Below, piece by piece: positions 24,779-34,131 of a DNA stretch of 55,194 bases. The stretch covers positions 1 to 55,194 of the forward strand of contig DASXMJ010000029.1 of NCBI GenBank assembly GCA_036495685.1. The letters run 5' to 3'. Source of the stretch: Candidatus Binataceae bacterium (GTDB lineage Bacteria > Desulfobacterota > Binatia > Binatales > Binataceae). How positions within the stretch are numbered: the stretch's first letter is position 1; the number at the start of each line of letters is the position of its first letter. The notes below the pieces were generated by a model. The model ran no database searches. It was given only the letters and a program-made list of their open reading frames with translations, and was not told the DNA's origin. The translations under genes and the position numbers were made by a program.

Positions 24779-26560
24779 ATGGCTATCCAGAAAAGCGCGG
24801 CGGACGTTCAAGCGCCGCGGGTCAATTCCGAGCGCCTTTCCTGGAAAATCAAGCTTCTCTACGGCGCGCCCAACTTCGCCGGCGCCGCGCTCATCATTCC
24901 GATTCTCGTCAACATGCCCAAGTTCTACGCCGATGTGGTCCTGGTGCCGCTCGGCTTCCTGGCGATCGCGATCGCTCTGGCGCGCTCGCTCGATGCCATC
25001 AGCGATCCGGTCGTCGGATGGATTTCCGATCGTACCCGCACCCGTCTCGGCCGCCGCCGCCCCTATCTCATCCTAGGGGCGCCGCTTTGCGGCCTTGCAT
25101 TCTGGAAGATGCTAAGTCCGCCGCAGCACTTGACCGGAAACCAGGCGGCGCTTTGGTTCGGGGTCACCTTCACGCTGTATTTCATATTTCACACGATCTA
25201 CAACCTGCCGCACTACGCGCTGGGTCCCGAACTCACTCTCGACTACCACGAACGCTCTAGCCTGTTCGGGGTTCGCGAGTCGTTTACCATTTTGGGCACC
25301 ATCGTCGCGGCCGCCGCCCCGGGCGTGATGATGAAAGCGTTTGGCTGGGACGAGCGGCATGTCTTTCGTGTGCTCGGCGTCACCTTCGCGATCATCCTCA
25401 CTGTCTTGTACTGGCTGTTGGCGTGGCAGGTGCGCGAACGCCCCGACTTCTCGATGCGCGAATCCAACCCGTTCGTACCCGGAGTAAGGCGCGCGCTGCG
25501 CAACCGCCCGTTTATCATCCTGCTCGCCAGCTACGTAGTTTCGTCGATCACCGGCGCGATTCCGGCCACCCTGCTGCCTTTCTTCAATGCCTACGTACTG
25601 CAGCCGAAAAACCCCGGGCTGTGGCTCTCGTTTGAGTTGCTCGGCTACTTCGGCGTCGGCTTCCTGTGCCTGCCGTTGTGGGTTGCCGCGGCCCGGCGCT
25701 GGGGCAAGCTTCCCGCCTGGCTCGCCAGCTTCGCGATGAATGTGACGGGCGGCGGCGCCATGTACTTTCTTGGCAAAGGCGACACGACCGCATTGATAGT
25801 CCTGATTTCTTGGGCAGGTGCCGCATTCGGCGCGGGCTTGTTTCTGGGGCCTTCGATGCAGGCCGATGTGATCGACTACGACGAGCTGTATACCGGCAAG
25901 CGGCGGGAGGCCCAGTACACCGCGTTCTGGAGCATCCTCCCGAAGTTCGTCGCAATTCCGAGCGCAGTGGTCCCCATCGCGATCCTCGGAGAACTCGGAT
26001 ACCTGCCCAACGCGGTGCAATCGCCGGAAGTGATAGTTGCAATCAAGGCGATGTTCGCGTTGTTGCCGGCATTGTGCGCGGTGCTGGCGTTTATGATCGC
26101 GTGGAGATTTCCCATCACGGAAAAGGTCCATCGCGCGATACTCGAGGGGGTCGATCGGCATGCACAGGGTCTCGACGCGATTGATCCGCTTACCGGGCGG
26201 ACCGTGCCTCCTCCCCAAGCGGGTCCGGTGGACGAAGCAACCGGATGGTTCCTCGATAACTTTTCCGCTGGCGAATTACGCCGCCATTTGAAGAAGCGTG
26301 GACTTTCTTCGCTGCGCGACGTGTTGGTGTCTGCCGCCGGGGCGATCGCATTGTCGGTGTTTGCTGCGATCTACGCGATCTCTTGCGCCCGCGCCCCTGG
26401 AACCGACCCGGGAGCCCTCGCGTCACTCAGCGTGGTCGCCGCGGGCTTCGCGCTAGCAGTTTTCGTATTCCACCTCCTGCGTATTAGCGCCGCTCTGCGC
26501 CTAAGCACCGGCAACGTCCCACCGGCTGCGATCCGCGCCCATCTGGATGGTGCGGCCTGA
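24779..26560 (+). CDS. GPH-type MFS transporter (MelB-like) with extended C-terminus
   Basis: A 593-residue membrane protein. The first 430 residues form 12 hydrophobic helices of the glycoside-pentoside-hexuronide:cation symporter family. Markers are the DPVVGWISDRTRTRLGRRRP loop (loop 2-3 signature), YALGPELTLDYHERSS and a cytoplasmic loop with DYDELYTGKRREAQY. It probably moves a sugar, sugar acid or glycoside with H+ or Na+. About 150 residues extend past the usual end and add a soluble section and two more helices (about 515-535 and 550-570). An in-frame TTG at 24716 would start inside the upstream hairpin and is less likely. It follows the amidase by about 140 bp. Confidence 0.88.
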   Translation: MAIQKSAADVQAPRVNSERLSWKIKLLYGAPNFAGAALIIPILVNMPKFYADVVLVPLGFLAIAIALARSLDAISDPVVGWISDRTRTRLGRRRPYLILGAPLCGLAFWKMLSPPQHLTGNQAALWFGVTFTLYFIFHTIYNLPHYALGPELTLDYHERSSLFGVRESFTILGTIVAAAAPGVMMKAFGWDERHVFRVLGVTFAIILTVLYWLLAWQVRERPDFSMRESNPFVPGVRRALRNRPFIILLASYVVSSITGAIPATLLPFFNAYVLQPKNPGLWLSFELLGYFGVGFLCLPLWVAAARRWGKLPAWLASFAMNVTGGGAMYFLGKGDTTALIVLISWAGAAFGAGLFLGPSMQADVIDYDELYTGKRREAQYTAFWSILPKFVAIPSAVVPIAILGELGYLPNAVQSPEVIVAIKAMFALLPALCAVLAFMIAWRFPITEKVHRAILEGVDRHAQGLDAIDPLTGRTVPPPQAGPVDEATGWFLDNFSAGELRRHLKKRGLSSLRDVLVSAAGAIALSVFAAIYAISCARAPGTDPGALASLSVVAAGFALAVFVFHLLRISAALRLSTGNVPPAAIRAHLDGAA

Positions 26561-26582
26561 CCGCGCTCCGAGCCGGACCCCC

Positions 26583-26597
26583 GCCGGTTGAACCGGC
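26583..26597. terminator. GCCGGT-TGA-ACCGGC hairpin between convergent genes
   Basis: A perfect 6-bp stem with a 3-base loop lies 23 bp after the transporter stop and about 120 bp before the glucokinase stop. It sits where both transcripts should end, but no U-tract follows, so it could be factor-dependent termination or transcript stabilisation. Confidence 0.35.
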
Positions 26598-26716
26598 CCA
26601 CTGACCCTGAGACACACGCTCGGACAGTCCAATCACCGTTGTCGATGTGCTTGGCGCCGCTGGTCGGCTTTTCGCGCGCTTCCAGCTTCCCTGACCCGCC
26701 CAGCGCGGGGAGAGAA

Positions 26717-27703
26717 TCAGAGCAGTCCGGCGGCTAGTGCTGCGCAGCGGGCCGCGCCCAACAACGCGGCACTGTCGTTGAGGATGACCTTGACGGGAAT
26801 CGCGCTTAACAAATCGCTCATCCGCCCTTTGTGGGTGAATGAGCGCATGAAGGCCGGTTCCTTAAGCTTGCTGAGAATGCGCGGAACTATCCCGCCGCCC
26901 AGATAGACGCCACCGGTGGCCATGATCTTGAGCGCAAGGTTCGCGGCCTCGGCGCCTAACAGGATGATGAACAGATCGAGCGCCATTTCGCATAACGCGG
27001 ACCTTTTTTCCAGGGCCGCTCTGGTGATGACCGGGGGCGGGTCCCCATTCTTAAGTTCTTCCCTCAGCCAGACCGGCTCTTCGCCCCGCCCGGTGTCCCG
27101 CAGGAAGCGATAGACATTGAAAATTCCCTCGCCCGAGAGCGCACGTTCCCAGCTCACATGCGTGTACTGCTTCTGTAACCACGCGAGCATTTCGGTCTGG
27201 TACGGGTCGCTCGGTGCGAAATCCGCATGGCCGCCTTCGCACGCAAAGGGCCGCAGGATTTTTCCGTCCCAGTAGAGACCCGCCTCGCCCAGCCCGGTTC
27301 CCGCGGAGATCACCGCCGCATTGCCGATAGCATCAGCAGCACCGGGGTTGATGACGCTTAAGTCGGAAGCACCGAGCGCAGCGATCCCGTAGGCGTTGGC
27401 TTCGAGATCGTTGATGACGCCCGCCCGTTCGATTCCGATCACATGCGCAAGCGACGATGCATCTACTGTCCATCCGAGATTGGGCAGCACCGCAATTCCT
27501 TTGCGCACCGGTCCCGCAACCCCGAAACAAGCCGTGGTTACCGTTACCTTATGAGTGGTCAAGAACACCCTGAGAGCACTTTCGAGATTCTGGTGCTCGT
27601 GCGAGGGATAGATTTGTTCGCGGGCGAGCTTGACCCGCCCGCCGTCAAGGGTGAAGGTGGCGATTCGTGCGTGAGTCCCGCCGATATCACCCGCGAGGAT
27701 CAT
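26717..27703 (-). CDS. glk: Glucokinase
   Basis: A 328-residue glucokinase of the bacterial Glk (hexokinase fold) type that makes glucose-6-phosphate from glucose and ATP. The phosphate-binding motif GDIGGTHARIA begins at residue 5, NDLEANAYG is the sugar-binding Asn-Asp region, VISAGTGLGEA is the adenosine motif, and CEGGHADFAPSD is the Glk-specific signature. The ATG starts directly after the zwf stop with no spacer. It is the last gene of the tkt-gnd-zwf-glk operon and feeds zwf directly. Confidence 0.94.
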   Translation of the reverse strand: MILAGDIGGTHARIATFTLDGGRVKLAREQIYPSHEHQNLESALRVFLTTHKVTVTTACFGVAGPVRKGIAVLPNLGWTVDASSLAHVIGIERAGVINDLEANAYGIAALGASDLSVINPGAADAIGNAAVISAGTGLGEAGLYWDGKILRPFACEGGHADFAPSDPYQTEMLAWLQKQYTHVSWERALSGEGIFNVYRFLRDTGRGEEPVWLREELKNGDPPPVITRAALEKRSALCEMALDLFIILLGAEAANLALKIMATGGVYLGGGIVPRILSKLKEPAFMRSFTHKGRMSDLLSAIPVKVILNDSAALLGAARCAALAAGLL

Positions 27704-29239
27704 TCAGCCAATGATGCGCCAGTGACGGCCTTCACGTTCCAATAGATGATCTGATTCGGACGGACCCCAGGTGCCTGACGCGTAGTTCGGGAAATCCCGC
27801 GGCGGCAGTGCTTTCCATACATCGAGCATTGGTTCCACCACCCGCCACCCCGCTTCGACCATGTCGTCGCGCTGAAACAGCGTCGGATCGCCGATCATGC
27901 AGTCGAGCAGTAGTGTCTCGTATCCGGTTGCCGGTGCCGCACCGAAGTACTGTGAATATTCGAAGTTCATGTTGACCGCGCCCAGCGTTACGGTCGGCCC
28001 CGGAACCTTGGCGCTGAAGCGCAGTGAGATTCCTTCATCCGGCTGGATATGCATCACCACCATGTTGGCGGACATCTCGTCTATGCCCGCTTCTTTGAAC
28101 AGCAGCTTGGGCGCGCGCTTGAACTGAATCGCAATTTCGGTAACCCGTCTCGCCAGTCGCTTACCGGTGCGCACGTAAAACGGCACCCCCGCCCATCGCC
28201 AGTTGTCGATCGCTAGCTGCACCGCGACGAAGGTTTCGGTCGAGGATTGCGGATTGACCTGCGCTTCCGTGCGATAGCCGGGTTCTCGCTTGCCGTCCGT
28301 GATTCCGGGACCGTATTGGCCGCGCACCGCGTGGGTGAGAACCGCTTCCGGCGAGAGTATCTGGATCGCGTGCAAGACCTTGGCCTTCTCATCGCGAACC
28401 GCTTCGGAGTCGAACGAAATCGGCGGTTCCATTGCGGTCATCGCGACCAGCTGCAGTGTATGGTTGGGGACCATGTCGCGCAGCGCGCCCGATTGATCGT
28501 AGTAGCCGCCGCGCAACTCGACCCCGACCGTCTCGGCGACGGTTATCTGCACGTGGTCGATATAGCGGCGGTTCCACACCGGCTCGAAGATTCCGTTGCC
28601 AAACCGGAACACCAGCATGTTCTGCACGGTCTCTTTGCCGAGGTAATGATCGATGCGGTAGATCTGGCTTTCATCCAGGGTCTTTTTGATTTCCTTGTTG
28701 AGTGCGCGCGCGGAATCAAGATCGCGGCCGAAGGGCTTCTCGATAATCACGCGGCGCCACTGGCCGTTTTCCTCGGTGGTAAGCGCGGCGCGACCAAGCT
28801 GGCCGATGATCTCGCCGAAAAACTGCGGCGCGGTCGCGAGATAGAAGAGGTAATTTCCGGCGGTGCGTTGCTGCTTGTCGACCGCCGCCAGCGACGCTTT
28901 CAGCTTTTGGTACAGATTAGGGTCGTGAAAATCGCCGGCCACGTAGTGCACGCGTTCGTCGAACCAGCTCCACAGCTGCTCGTCCACCTTGGTGGTCGCG
29001 AATTCGCGGATATCGGCTGAAAGCTTTGCGCGAAATTCACTATCCGAATATTCGGCCGAAGTCACTCCAATCACCGCAAACCGGTCGGGTAGCAGCTTTT
29101 GGGTGAGCAGGTTGTAGAGCGCGGGGACCAACTTGCGCTTGGTGAGATCACCCGCCGCACCAAAAATCACTACGAGGCAGGGGTCACCGACGCGCGCCGT
29201 GGCAGCCATAGTAACGGGACTCTCCTGTGCAATCGCCAT
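27704..29239 (-). CDS. zwf: Glucose-6-phosphate 1-dehydrogenase
   Basis: A 511-residue enzyme for the first step of the oxidative pentose phosphate pathway, glucose-6-phosphate to 6-phosphogluconolactone with NADP+. The nucleotide motif is [11 protein letters not shown], and the substrate-binding Lys and catalytic base region is RIDHYLGKE. The later FYVRTGKRL strand is also standard, and length fits the family. ATG at 29239 has AGGG six bases upstream; the ATG at 29263 adds eight residues. Upstream is gnd, 174 bp away; downstream glk starts immediately after the stop. Confidence 0.95.
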   Translation of the reverse strand: MAIAQESPVTMAATARVGDPCLVVIFGAAGDLTKRKLVPALYNLLTQKLLPDRFAVIGVTSAEYSDSEFRAKLSADIREFATTKVDEQLWSWFDERVHYVAGDFHDPNLYQKLKASLAAVDKQQRTAGNYLFYLATAPQFFGEIIGQLGRAALTTEENGQWRRVIIEKPFGRDLDSARALNKEIKKTLDESQIYRIDHYLGKETVQNMLVFRFGNGIFEPVWNRRYIDHVQITVAETVGVELRGGYYDQSGALRDMVPNHTLQLVAMTAMEPPISFDSEAVRDEKAKVLHAIQILSPEAVLTHAVRGQYGPGITDGKREPGYRTEAQVNPQSSTETFVAVQLAIDNWRWAGVPFYVRTGKRLARRVTEIAIQFKRAPKLLFKEAGIDEMSANMVVMHIQPDEGISLRFSAKVPGPTVTLGAVNMNFEYSQYFGAAPATGYETLLLDCMIGDPTLFQRDDMVEAGWRVVEPMLDVWKALPPRDFPNYASGTWGPSESDHLLEREGRHWRIIG

Positions 29240-29412
29240 GTCCTTCCCTATTTGCCGGTCCATCAGCGGTTGTTCGCAATCAACTGACCGCCGCTGGCTT
29301 CCTAAAAGAAAGCGGAACCAGGAGCGTGGAAAGCCAAAACTCCCCGGCCTCCTGTCCGTTTCGATGAGAGGTCAGGTTGATGCACTTGCTGGGCAAGTGC
29401 AGCGGCCACTAC

Positions 29413-30429
29413 TTACTTCGACTTCTCTAGATGCCCGCCGAATTCATAGCGCATGGCCGACAGCAGCTTGTCAGCAAACTCGGCGGCGCCACGCGAGCTG
29501 AAACGCTCGTACAAGGCTGCGCTCAGAACGTACGCTGGTACGCCCTCATCGATTGCGGCATCCACCGTCCAGCGTCCCTCGCCCGAATCTGAAACCTTTC
29601 CCGTGAACTTCTGGAGCTTTGGATCGTCAAGCAGCGCCTGTGCCGTCAAATCAAGCAGCCACGATGCGATCACGCTCCCGCGCCGCCACACTTCGGCAAT
29701 TTCCGTCAGGTCGAAATCGTATTGATAGTGTTCGGGGTCGCGCAGCGGGGTCGTTTCCGCGTCAGTTGTCTCCTTAAGCTTGCCGACGTTGGCGTGGCGC
29801 AGAATGTTCAGGCCCTCGGCGTATGCCGCCATGATGCCGTATTCGATTCCGTTGTGAACCATCTTTACGAAATGGCCCGCTCCGTTGCCGCCGCAATGCA
29901 GGTAGCCGTGTTCCGCGGTCGTCGGCTTTGACTTTTCGCGACCCGGGGTGCGCGGCGCGGAGTCGAGCGGCGGCGCCAGCGTACTGAACAGCGGATCCAG
30001 ATGCTTCACCACGTCGGGCTCGCCACCGATCATCTGGCAATAGCCCCGTTCGAGTCCCCACACTCCACCGCTGGTGCCGGAATCGACATAGTGAATGCCC
30101 TTGGTCCGGAGCATCTTCGCGCGGCGCAGGTCGTCGATGTAGTAGGAGTTGCCGCCATCGACGATGATGTCGTCCTTCTCAAAGCGCTTATTCAGGTCCG
30201 CCAGGGTCTGTTCCACCACCCCGGCCGGAACCATCATCCAGGTGGTGCGCGGCTTCTTAAGCTTAGTGGTCAACTCATCGAGTGATGCGGCGCCGATCGC
30301 ACCCTCCTTGACCAGCTCCGCAACTGCACTCTTGTTCATGTCGAACACGACGCATTCGTGACCGCCCTTGAGCAGCCGTCGTACCATGTTCGCGCCCATT
30401 CGGCCGAGGCCAATCATACCCATCTGCAT
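29413..30429 (-). CDS. gnd: 6-phosphogluconate dehydrogenase, decarboxylating (short type)
   Basis: A 338-residue enzyme converting 6-phosphogluconate to ribulose-5-phosphate and CO2. The Rossmann motif GLGRMGANM lies at the N-terminus and DSGTSGGVWG is the substrate loop. The catalytic Lys and Asn are in HFVKMVHNGIEYG. Its length is that of the short GntZ/YqeC-like class (about 300-340 residues), which lacks the long C-terminal domain of the 470-residue Gnd and often prefers NAD+. The ATG has AAGGAGAG at the right distance. tkt lies 62 bp upstream and zwf downstream on the same strand. Confidence 0.93.
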   Translation of the reverse strand: MQMGMIGLGRMGANMVRRLLKGGHECVVFDMNKSAVAELVKEGAIGAASLDELTTKLKKPRTTWMMVPAGVVEQTLADLNKRFEKDDIIVDGGNSYYIDDLRRAKMLRTKGIHYVDSGTSGGVWGLERGYCQMIGGEPDVVKHLDPLFSTLAPPLDSAPRTPGREKSKPTTAEHGYLHCGGNGAGHFVKMVHNGIEYGIMAAYAEGLNILRHANVGKLKETTDAETTPLRDPEHYQYDFDLTEIAEVWRRGSVIASWLLDLTAQALLDDPKLQKFTGKVSDSGEGRWTVDAAIDEGVPAYVLSAALYERFSSRGAAEFADKLLSAMRYEFGGHLEKSK

Positions 30430-30491
30430 TGGTGTCTCTCCTTAACCGCTCCAGGAGTTAGTGTTCGACCGCCGTCGCGTTGGAGGTTTTC

Positions 30492-32558
30492 TCAAATTCT
30501 GCCGTTCCTCGCGATGGCTTCCTTGGCGGCTTCTACGACCTTTTCGGGAGTGAAGCCGAATTTTTTCAGCAACGCCTTCAACGGTGCGGACGCGCCAAAG
30601 GTGTGCATTCCGATTCCATGTGCACCCGCGCCAGTATAATAGGCCCATCCTACGACCGATGCCTGCTCGACCGACACCCGGGCCCGCACCTCGGGCGGTA
30701 ATACCTGCGAGCGATAAGCTTCCGGCTGCCGTTCGAAGAGCTCCCACGACGGCATACTCACCACGCGCGCGCGAACTCCGTCCGCCTTGAGCTTCTCGAA
30801 TGCATCGACACACAGCGAAACTTCGCTTCCCGTTGAGAGCAGGATCACCTCGGGCTTGCCGCCGGCGGCGTCGGCCAGGACGTAAGCGCCTTTGGCCACA
30901 CCGCTGGCGGGCCCATATTTCGTCCGATCAAGCGTCGGCAATGCCTGGCGGCTCAAGATCATGCAGACCGGCTCATGCTGCAATTGCATGACCACCCGCC
31001 ACGCCTCGGCCACCTCGTTCGCGTCGCAGGGCCGCAGCACAATCAGGTTCGGGATCGCGCGCAGTCCTATGATCTGTTCGATCGGTTGATGGGTCGGGCC
31101 GTCCTCGCCCAGGCCGATCGAATCGTGCGTGAACACATAGATCACCGGCACTTCCATTAGCGCGGCGAGGCGAATTGCGGGCTTGCAGTAGTCGCTGAAA
31201 ATCAGAAAGCCGCTGCCGAAGGGACGGATCTTGCTCAGCGCCATCCCGTTGAGCACCGCGCCCATCGCGTGCTCGCGGATCCCGAAATGAAAATTTCGAC
31301 CGCTGCGATTGGTGGCATTGAAATCGCCGACACCCGCAAAGGTGAGCCGCGTTTTGGTGGAGGGCGAGAGGTCGGCGGCGCCACCCATCAGCCAGGGGAC
31401 ACTTTTCGCGAGCGAGTTGAGGACCGTGCCCGAGGAGTCGCGAGTCGCGATCCCCTTCGGATCGGCGGGAAAACTCGGAATCTCCTTGTCCCACCCATCG
31501 GGCAGCTCGCGCCGCTGCATCCGATGAATCTGCCCGGCCAGGTCGGGGAACTTGGTTGCGTACTGCGCGAGCTTGTCATTCCACGCGGAGCTGCACTCGC
31601 TACCGCGCTTGCCCACGTTGGCATCAAAGTTCTGGCGTACCCCGTCCGGCACCAGGAATTTCGCATCCTCCGGCCATCCGTAGTTGCGCTTGACCAGCTT
31701 GACTTCCTCTTCTCCGAGCGCTTCTCCGTGCGCCTCGCTAGTATCCTGCTTGTGCGGTGACCCGTATCCGATGTGGCTGTCGACGATGATCAGAGTCGGG
31801 CGGTCGTTCGTGTCCAGGAAGACGTGGAACGCGCGTTCGAGCATTTCGAGGTCGTTGGCGTCGCCGACTCGCGTAACGTTCCATCCGTAACCGATGAAGC
31901 GGGTCGCAACGTCGTCGCTGAAGGTTAGGTCAGTGTGGCCTTCGATGGTTACGTGGTTGTTGTCGTAGATCCAGCAGAGGTTGGGCAGCTTCAAATGGCC
32001 GGCCAGCGATGCGGCCTCGTTCGACACGCCCTCCATCATGCAACCGTCGCCGCAGAGTGAGTAGACGTTGTAGTTGAACATCTCGAAATCGGAGCGGTTG
32101 AAGTGATTGGCCTGCCAGAGCCCGGCGATCGCCATCCCAACGCTGGTCGCGACGCCTTGTCCGAGAGGCCCGGTGGTCGTCTCGATGCCGGAAGTCCAGT
32201 GATACTCGGGATGGCCAGGGCAACGGCTGTCCAGCTGCCGAAAATGCTTGATGTCATCGAGCGAGACGGTTGGTCTCCCGACTATCTCGTATTGCGGGTC
32301 GACCGCGAGCACGCCCGTCAGATGCAGCATCGAGTAGAGCAGCATCGACGCATGGCCGGCAGATAGCACAAACCTATCCCGGTTGGGCCAAATCGGATCC
32401 TTCGGATCGAACCGCAGGAAGCGCTGCCACAGGCAATAGACCACCGGCGCCATTCCCATCGGGGTCCCGGGATGACCGGAGTTGGCCTGCTGGACCGCGT
32501 CGATGGATAGAGTGCGGATGGTGTTGATGCACAACTGATCGATCTGGGAGTTTGCCAC
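30492..32558 (-). CDS. tkt: Transketolase
   Basis: A 688-residue thiamine-diphosphate enzyme that moves two-carbon units between sugar phosphates. The ThDP motif begins GDGCMMEGVSNEA and ends in DNNHVTIEG; the pyrimidine domain has GIREHAMG and THDSIGLGEDGPTHQP; the C-terminal domain closes the chain. All catalytic His and Glu landmarks are present. GTG at 32558 has GAGG eight bases upstream; GTG at 32567 is also in frame. It is first in the tkt-gnd-zwf-glk operon. No 6-phosphogluconolactonase or transaldolase is present in the operon. Confidence 0.95.
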   Translation of the reverse strand: MANSQIDQLCINTIRTLSIDAVQQANSGHPGTPMGMAPVVYCLWQRFLRFDPKDPIWPNRDRFVLSAGHASMLLYSMLHLTGVLAVDPQYEIVGRPTVSLDDIKHFRQLDSRCPGHPEYHWTSGIETTTGPLGQGVATSVGMAIAGLWQANHFNRSDFEMFNYNVYSLCGDGCMMEGVSNEAASLAGHLKLPNLCWIYDNNHVTIEGHTDLTFSDDVATRFIGYGWNVTRVGDANDLEMLERAFHVFLDTNDRPTLIIVDSHIGYGSPHKQDTSEAHGEALGEEEVKLVKRNYGWPEDAKFLVPDGVRQNFDANVGKRGSECSSAWNDKLAQYATKFPDLAGQIHRMQRRELPDGWDKEIPSFPADPKGIATRDSSGTVLNSLAKSVPWLMGGAADLSPSTKTRLTFAGVGDFNATNRSGRNFHFGIREHAMGAVLNGMALSKIRPFGSGFLIFSDYCKPAIRLAALMEVPVIYVFTHDSIGLGEDGPTHQPIEQIIGLRAIPNLIVLRPCDANEVAEAWRVVMQLQHEPVCMILSRQALPTLDRTKYGPASGVAKGAYVLADAAGGKPEVILLSTGSEVSLCVDAFEKLKADGVRARVVSMPSWELFERQPEAYRSQVLPPEVRARVSVEQASVVGWAYYTGAGAHGIGMHTFGASAPLKALLKKFGFTPEKVVEAAKEAIARNGRI

Positions 32559-32567
32559 GGCTGTCAC

Positions 32568-32995
32568 CTCATTAGTGAAGGCTGTGATCGCTAAAAATCG
32601 GCATGCAAGCCGGTGCCGCTGTCCTTATCGACAATACAGGGCCTCGCTCGATACGGCGAATCGGCCCTAGCATCCCAAAATTGAGTTGCCGCCGCCCCGG
32701 ACGGGTGCCCGCGCCGAGTGCAGTTGCCTATATAGTAGAGCGCGATGACGCTGCTGTGTCATAAAGGTTGCTGCCACGTGTCGAGTCCACGGACAGTTCG
32801 TCTCCCGTTCGGCACGGATGGCGCTCTGGAGGTCTCCAACCTCTGAAACCACAGGCAAAAGAAACACATAAGCCGCGCCTCACGATATGGGGGTTGATAC
32901 CCAGTCCCTAACTTCGACCCTCGCAACCGGCAATCACTCGAGCCTGCTATCTTTTCCGGGGACCCCGCCGTCCTATTTTCCAGAGGACTCGCACA
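32568..32995. other. Intergenic region between divergent tkt and sigma factor
   Basis: These 428 bp hold the promoters of the pentose phosphate operon (leftward) and of the ECF/SnoaL sigma factor (rightward). I looked for a tRNA, riboswitch-like helices and operators and found only weak inverted repeats (for example CGGC-ATGCAA-GCCG near 32600). AGAGGA before 32996 is the sigma factor's ribosome site. An AT-rich patch with TATATAG near 32730 may be a -10 region. Confidence 0.45.
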
Positions 32996-34098
32996 ATGAG
33001 CCACCAGCCTGCATCCGACGAGATGGCCCGGCAACTGCGAACTGCCTGGTTCACATATCTCGACACGATCGAACCGGTTCGCCCCGCCCTGTATCAGTAT
33101 TGTCGCCGTCTCACGCGCGACGTGTGGGATGCAGAAGATCTGTTACAGGAAACCTTGCTTCGAGGTTTCGCTGCCATAGGGCGGGGTGATCTGCATGGCG
33201 ATGGCAGCCGGGTGAAAGACACGCGCGCTTACGTATTCCGAGTCGCGACCAATCTCTGGATTGACCAGCTTCGCCACAACGAAGTCCGCTCTGGCCGGCC
33301 GGATATTCCCGAGCCCTCACCCACGGCAGAGCAGGCCGTCGCGACGCGCGAAGCGGCTGCGAAGCTGCTTACTCAGGCCTCGCCGCAGCAGCGTGCGGCC
33401 ATCGTGCTAAAAGACATTTTCGATTTTACCGCCGAAGAGATTGCCGTGATGTTGTCGACCACGGTCGGCGCGGTCAAGTCAGCGCTTCATCGTGGACGCA
33501 CAAACCTGCAGGAACCGCGGCACGAGGTCCCTGCCTCACCGCGCACCCCGTCAAGGGAGCTCATCGATCGCGTCGTCGCGGCATTCAACGCGCGTGACGT
33601 CGATGCAATGACGGACCTGCTACTGGAGAACGTGACCCTCGAGGTACCAGGCGTGGGCGGCGAGCGCGGCAAGAACATGATTTGGGTCCATGCCTCGCTT
33701 TCGCACCCCTCGTTCAGATCCGAGGCGTTGATGTACCAGGGTGAGTGGATCGTCATTACCTGGGACGAACAGGCTCCGAGCGTGTCCTGGCCGGCGTGAA
33801 TCGTTTTGAAGAACAAGATGGGGTAATCGCACGCATACGCGAATATGCCTACTGCCCGGAGACGATCGACGAAATTGCTTCTGAGCTCGGGGTGAACGCA
33901 GCACCGCGGAGATACCATCAGGACCCAGCCACGCTCCAGAGAATGATCGCCGGGTCGAACCTCCCGTGGACAAGTCTGAAACGCCACTACCCAGTGGCAG
34001 AATTCACCCGCAACTCGGGGGCCCCAGTGATCATTTCAAGGGCTTTTTCGATGCGAGTGACGGGTTGCGGCGAGCGCGTAAGTCGGCCCGGTCGATAA
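32996..34098 (+). pseudogene. ECF sigma factor with SnoaL-like C-terminal domain, frameshifted near 33780
   Basis: The first 250 residues are a full ECF sigma factor: region 2 (DVWDAEDLLQETLLRGF, AYVFRVATNLWIDQLRHNE), region 4 (SPQQRAAIVLKDIFDF, FTAEEIAVMLSTTVGAVKSA) and a SnoaL-like domain from about 180. That frame stops at 33797-33799 in mid-domain. The natural end continues at once in the -1 frame as RVLAGVNRFEEQDGVIARIR, then EYAYCPETIDEIASELG, the standard tail of this sigma class. A single-base deletion near 33765-33790 explains it. It may be a sequencing error, a recent mutation, or a truncated active protein, since the two sigma regions are intact. In this class the SnoaL domain usually tunes sigma activity. 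Confidence 0.82.
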
Positions 34099-34131
34099 AC
34101 CTCGGCCAAAGCCAGGAAGCACGGGCGAGGC

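Noticed and set aside
32750..32870. Possible tRNA (for example selC) in the tkt/sigma gap
   Set aside because: No T-loop, acceptor stem or CCA-like end could be assembled; the pieces that look like anticodon arms do not close.
33797..33799. TGA at the end of the ECF/SnoaL sigma frame as a third selenocysteine codon
   Set aside because: Reading through gives no family-like sequence; the expected tail lies in the -1 frame, so an indel explains it better than recoding.
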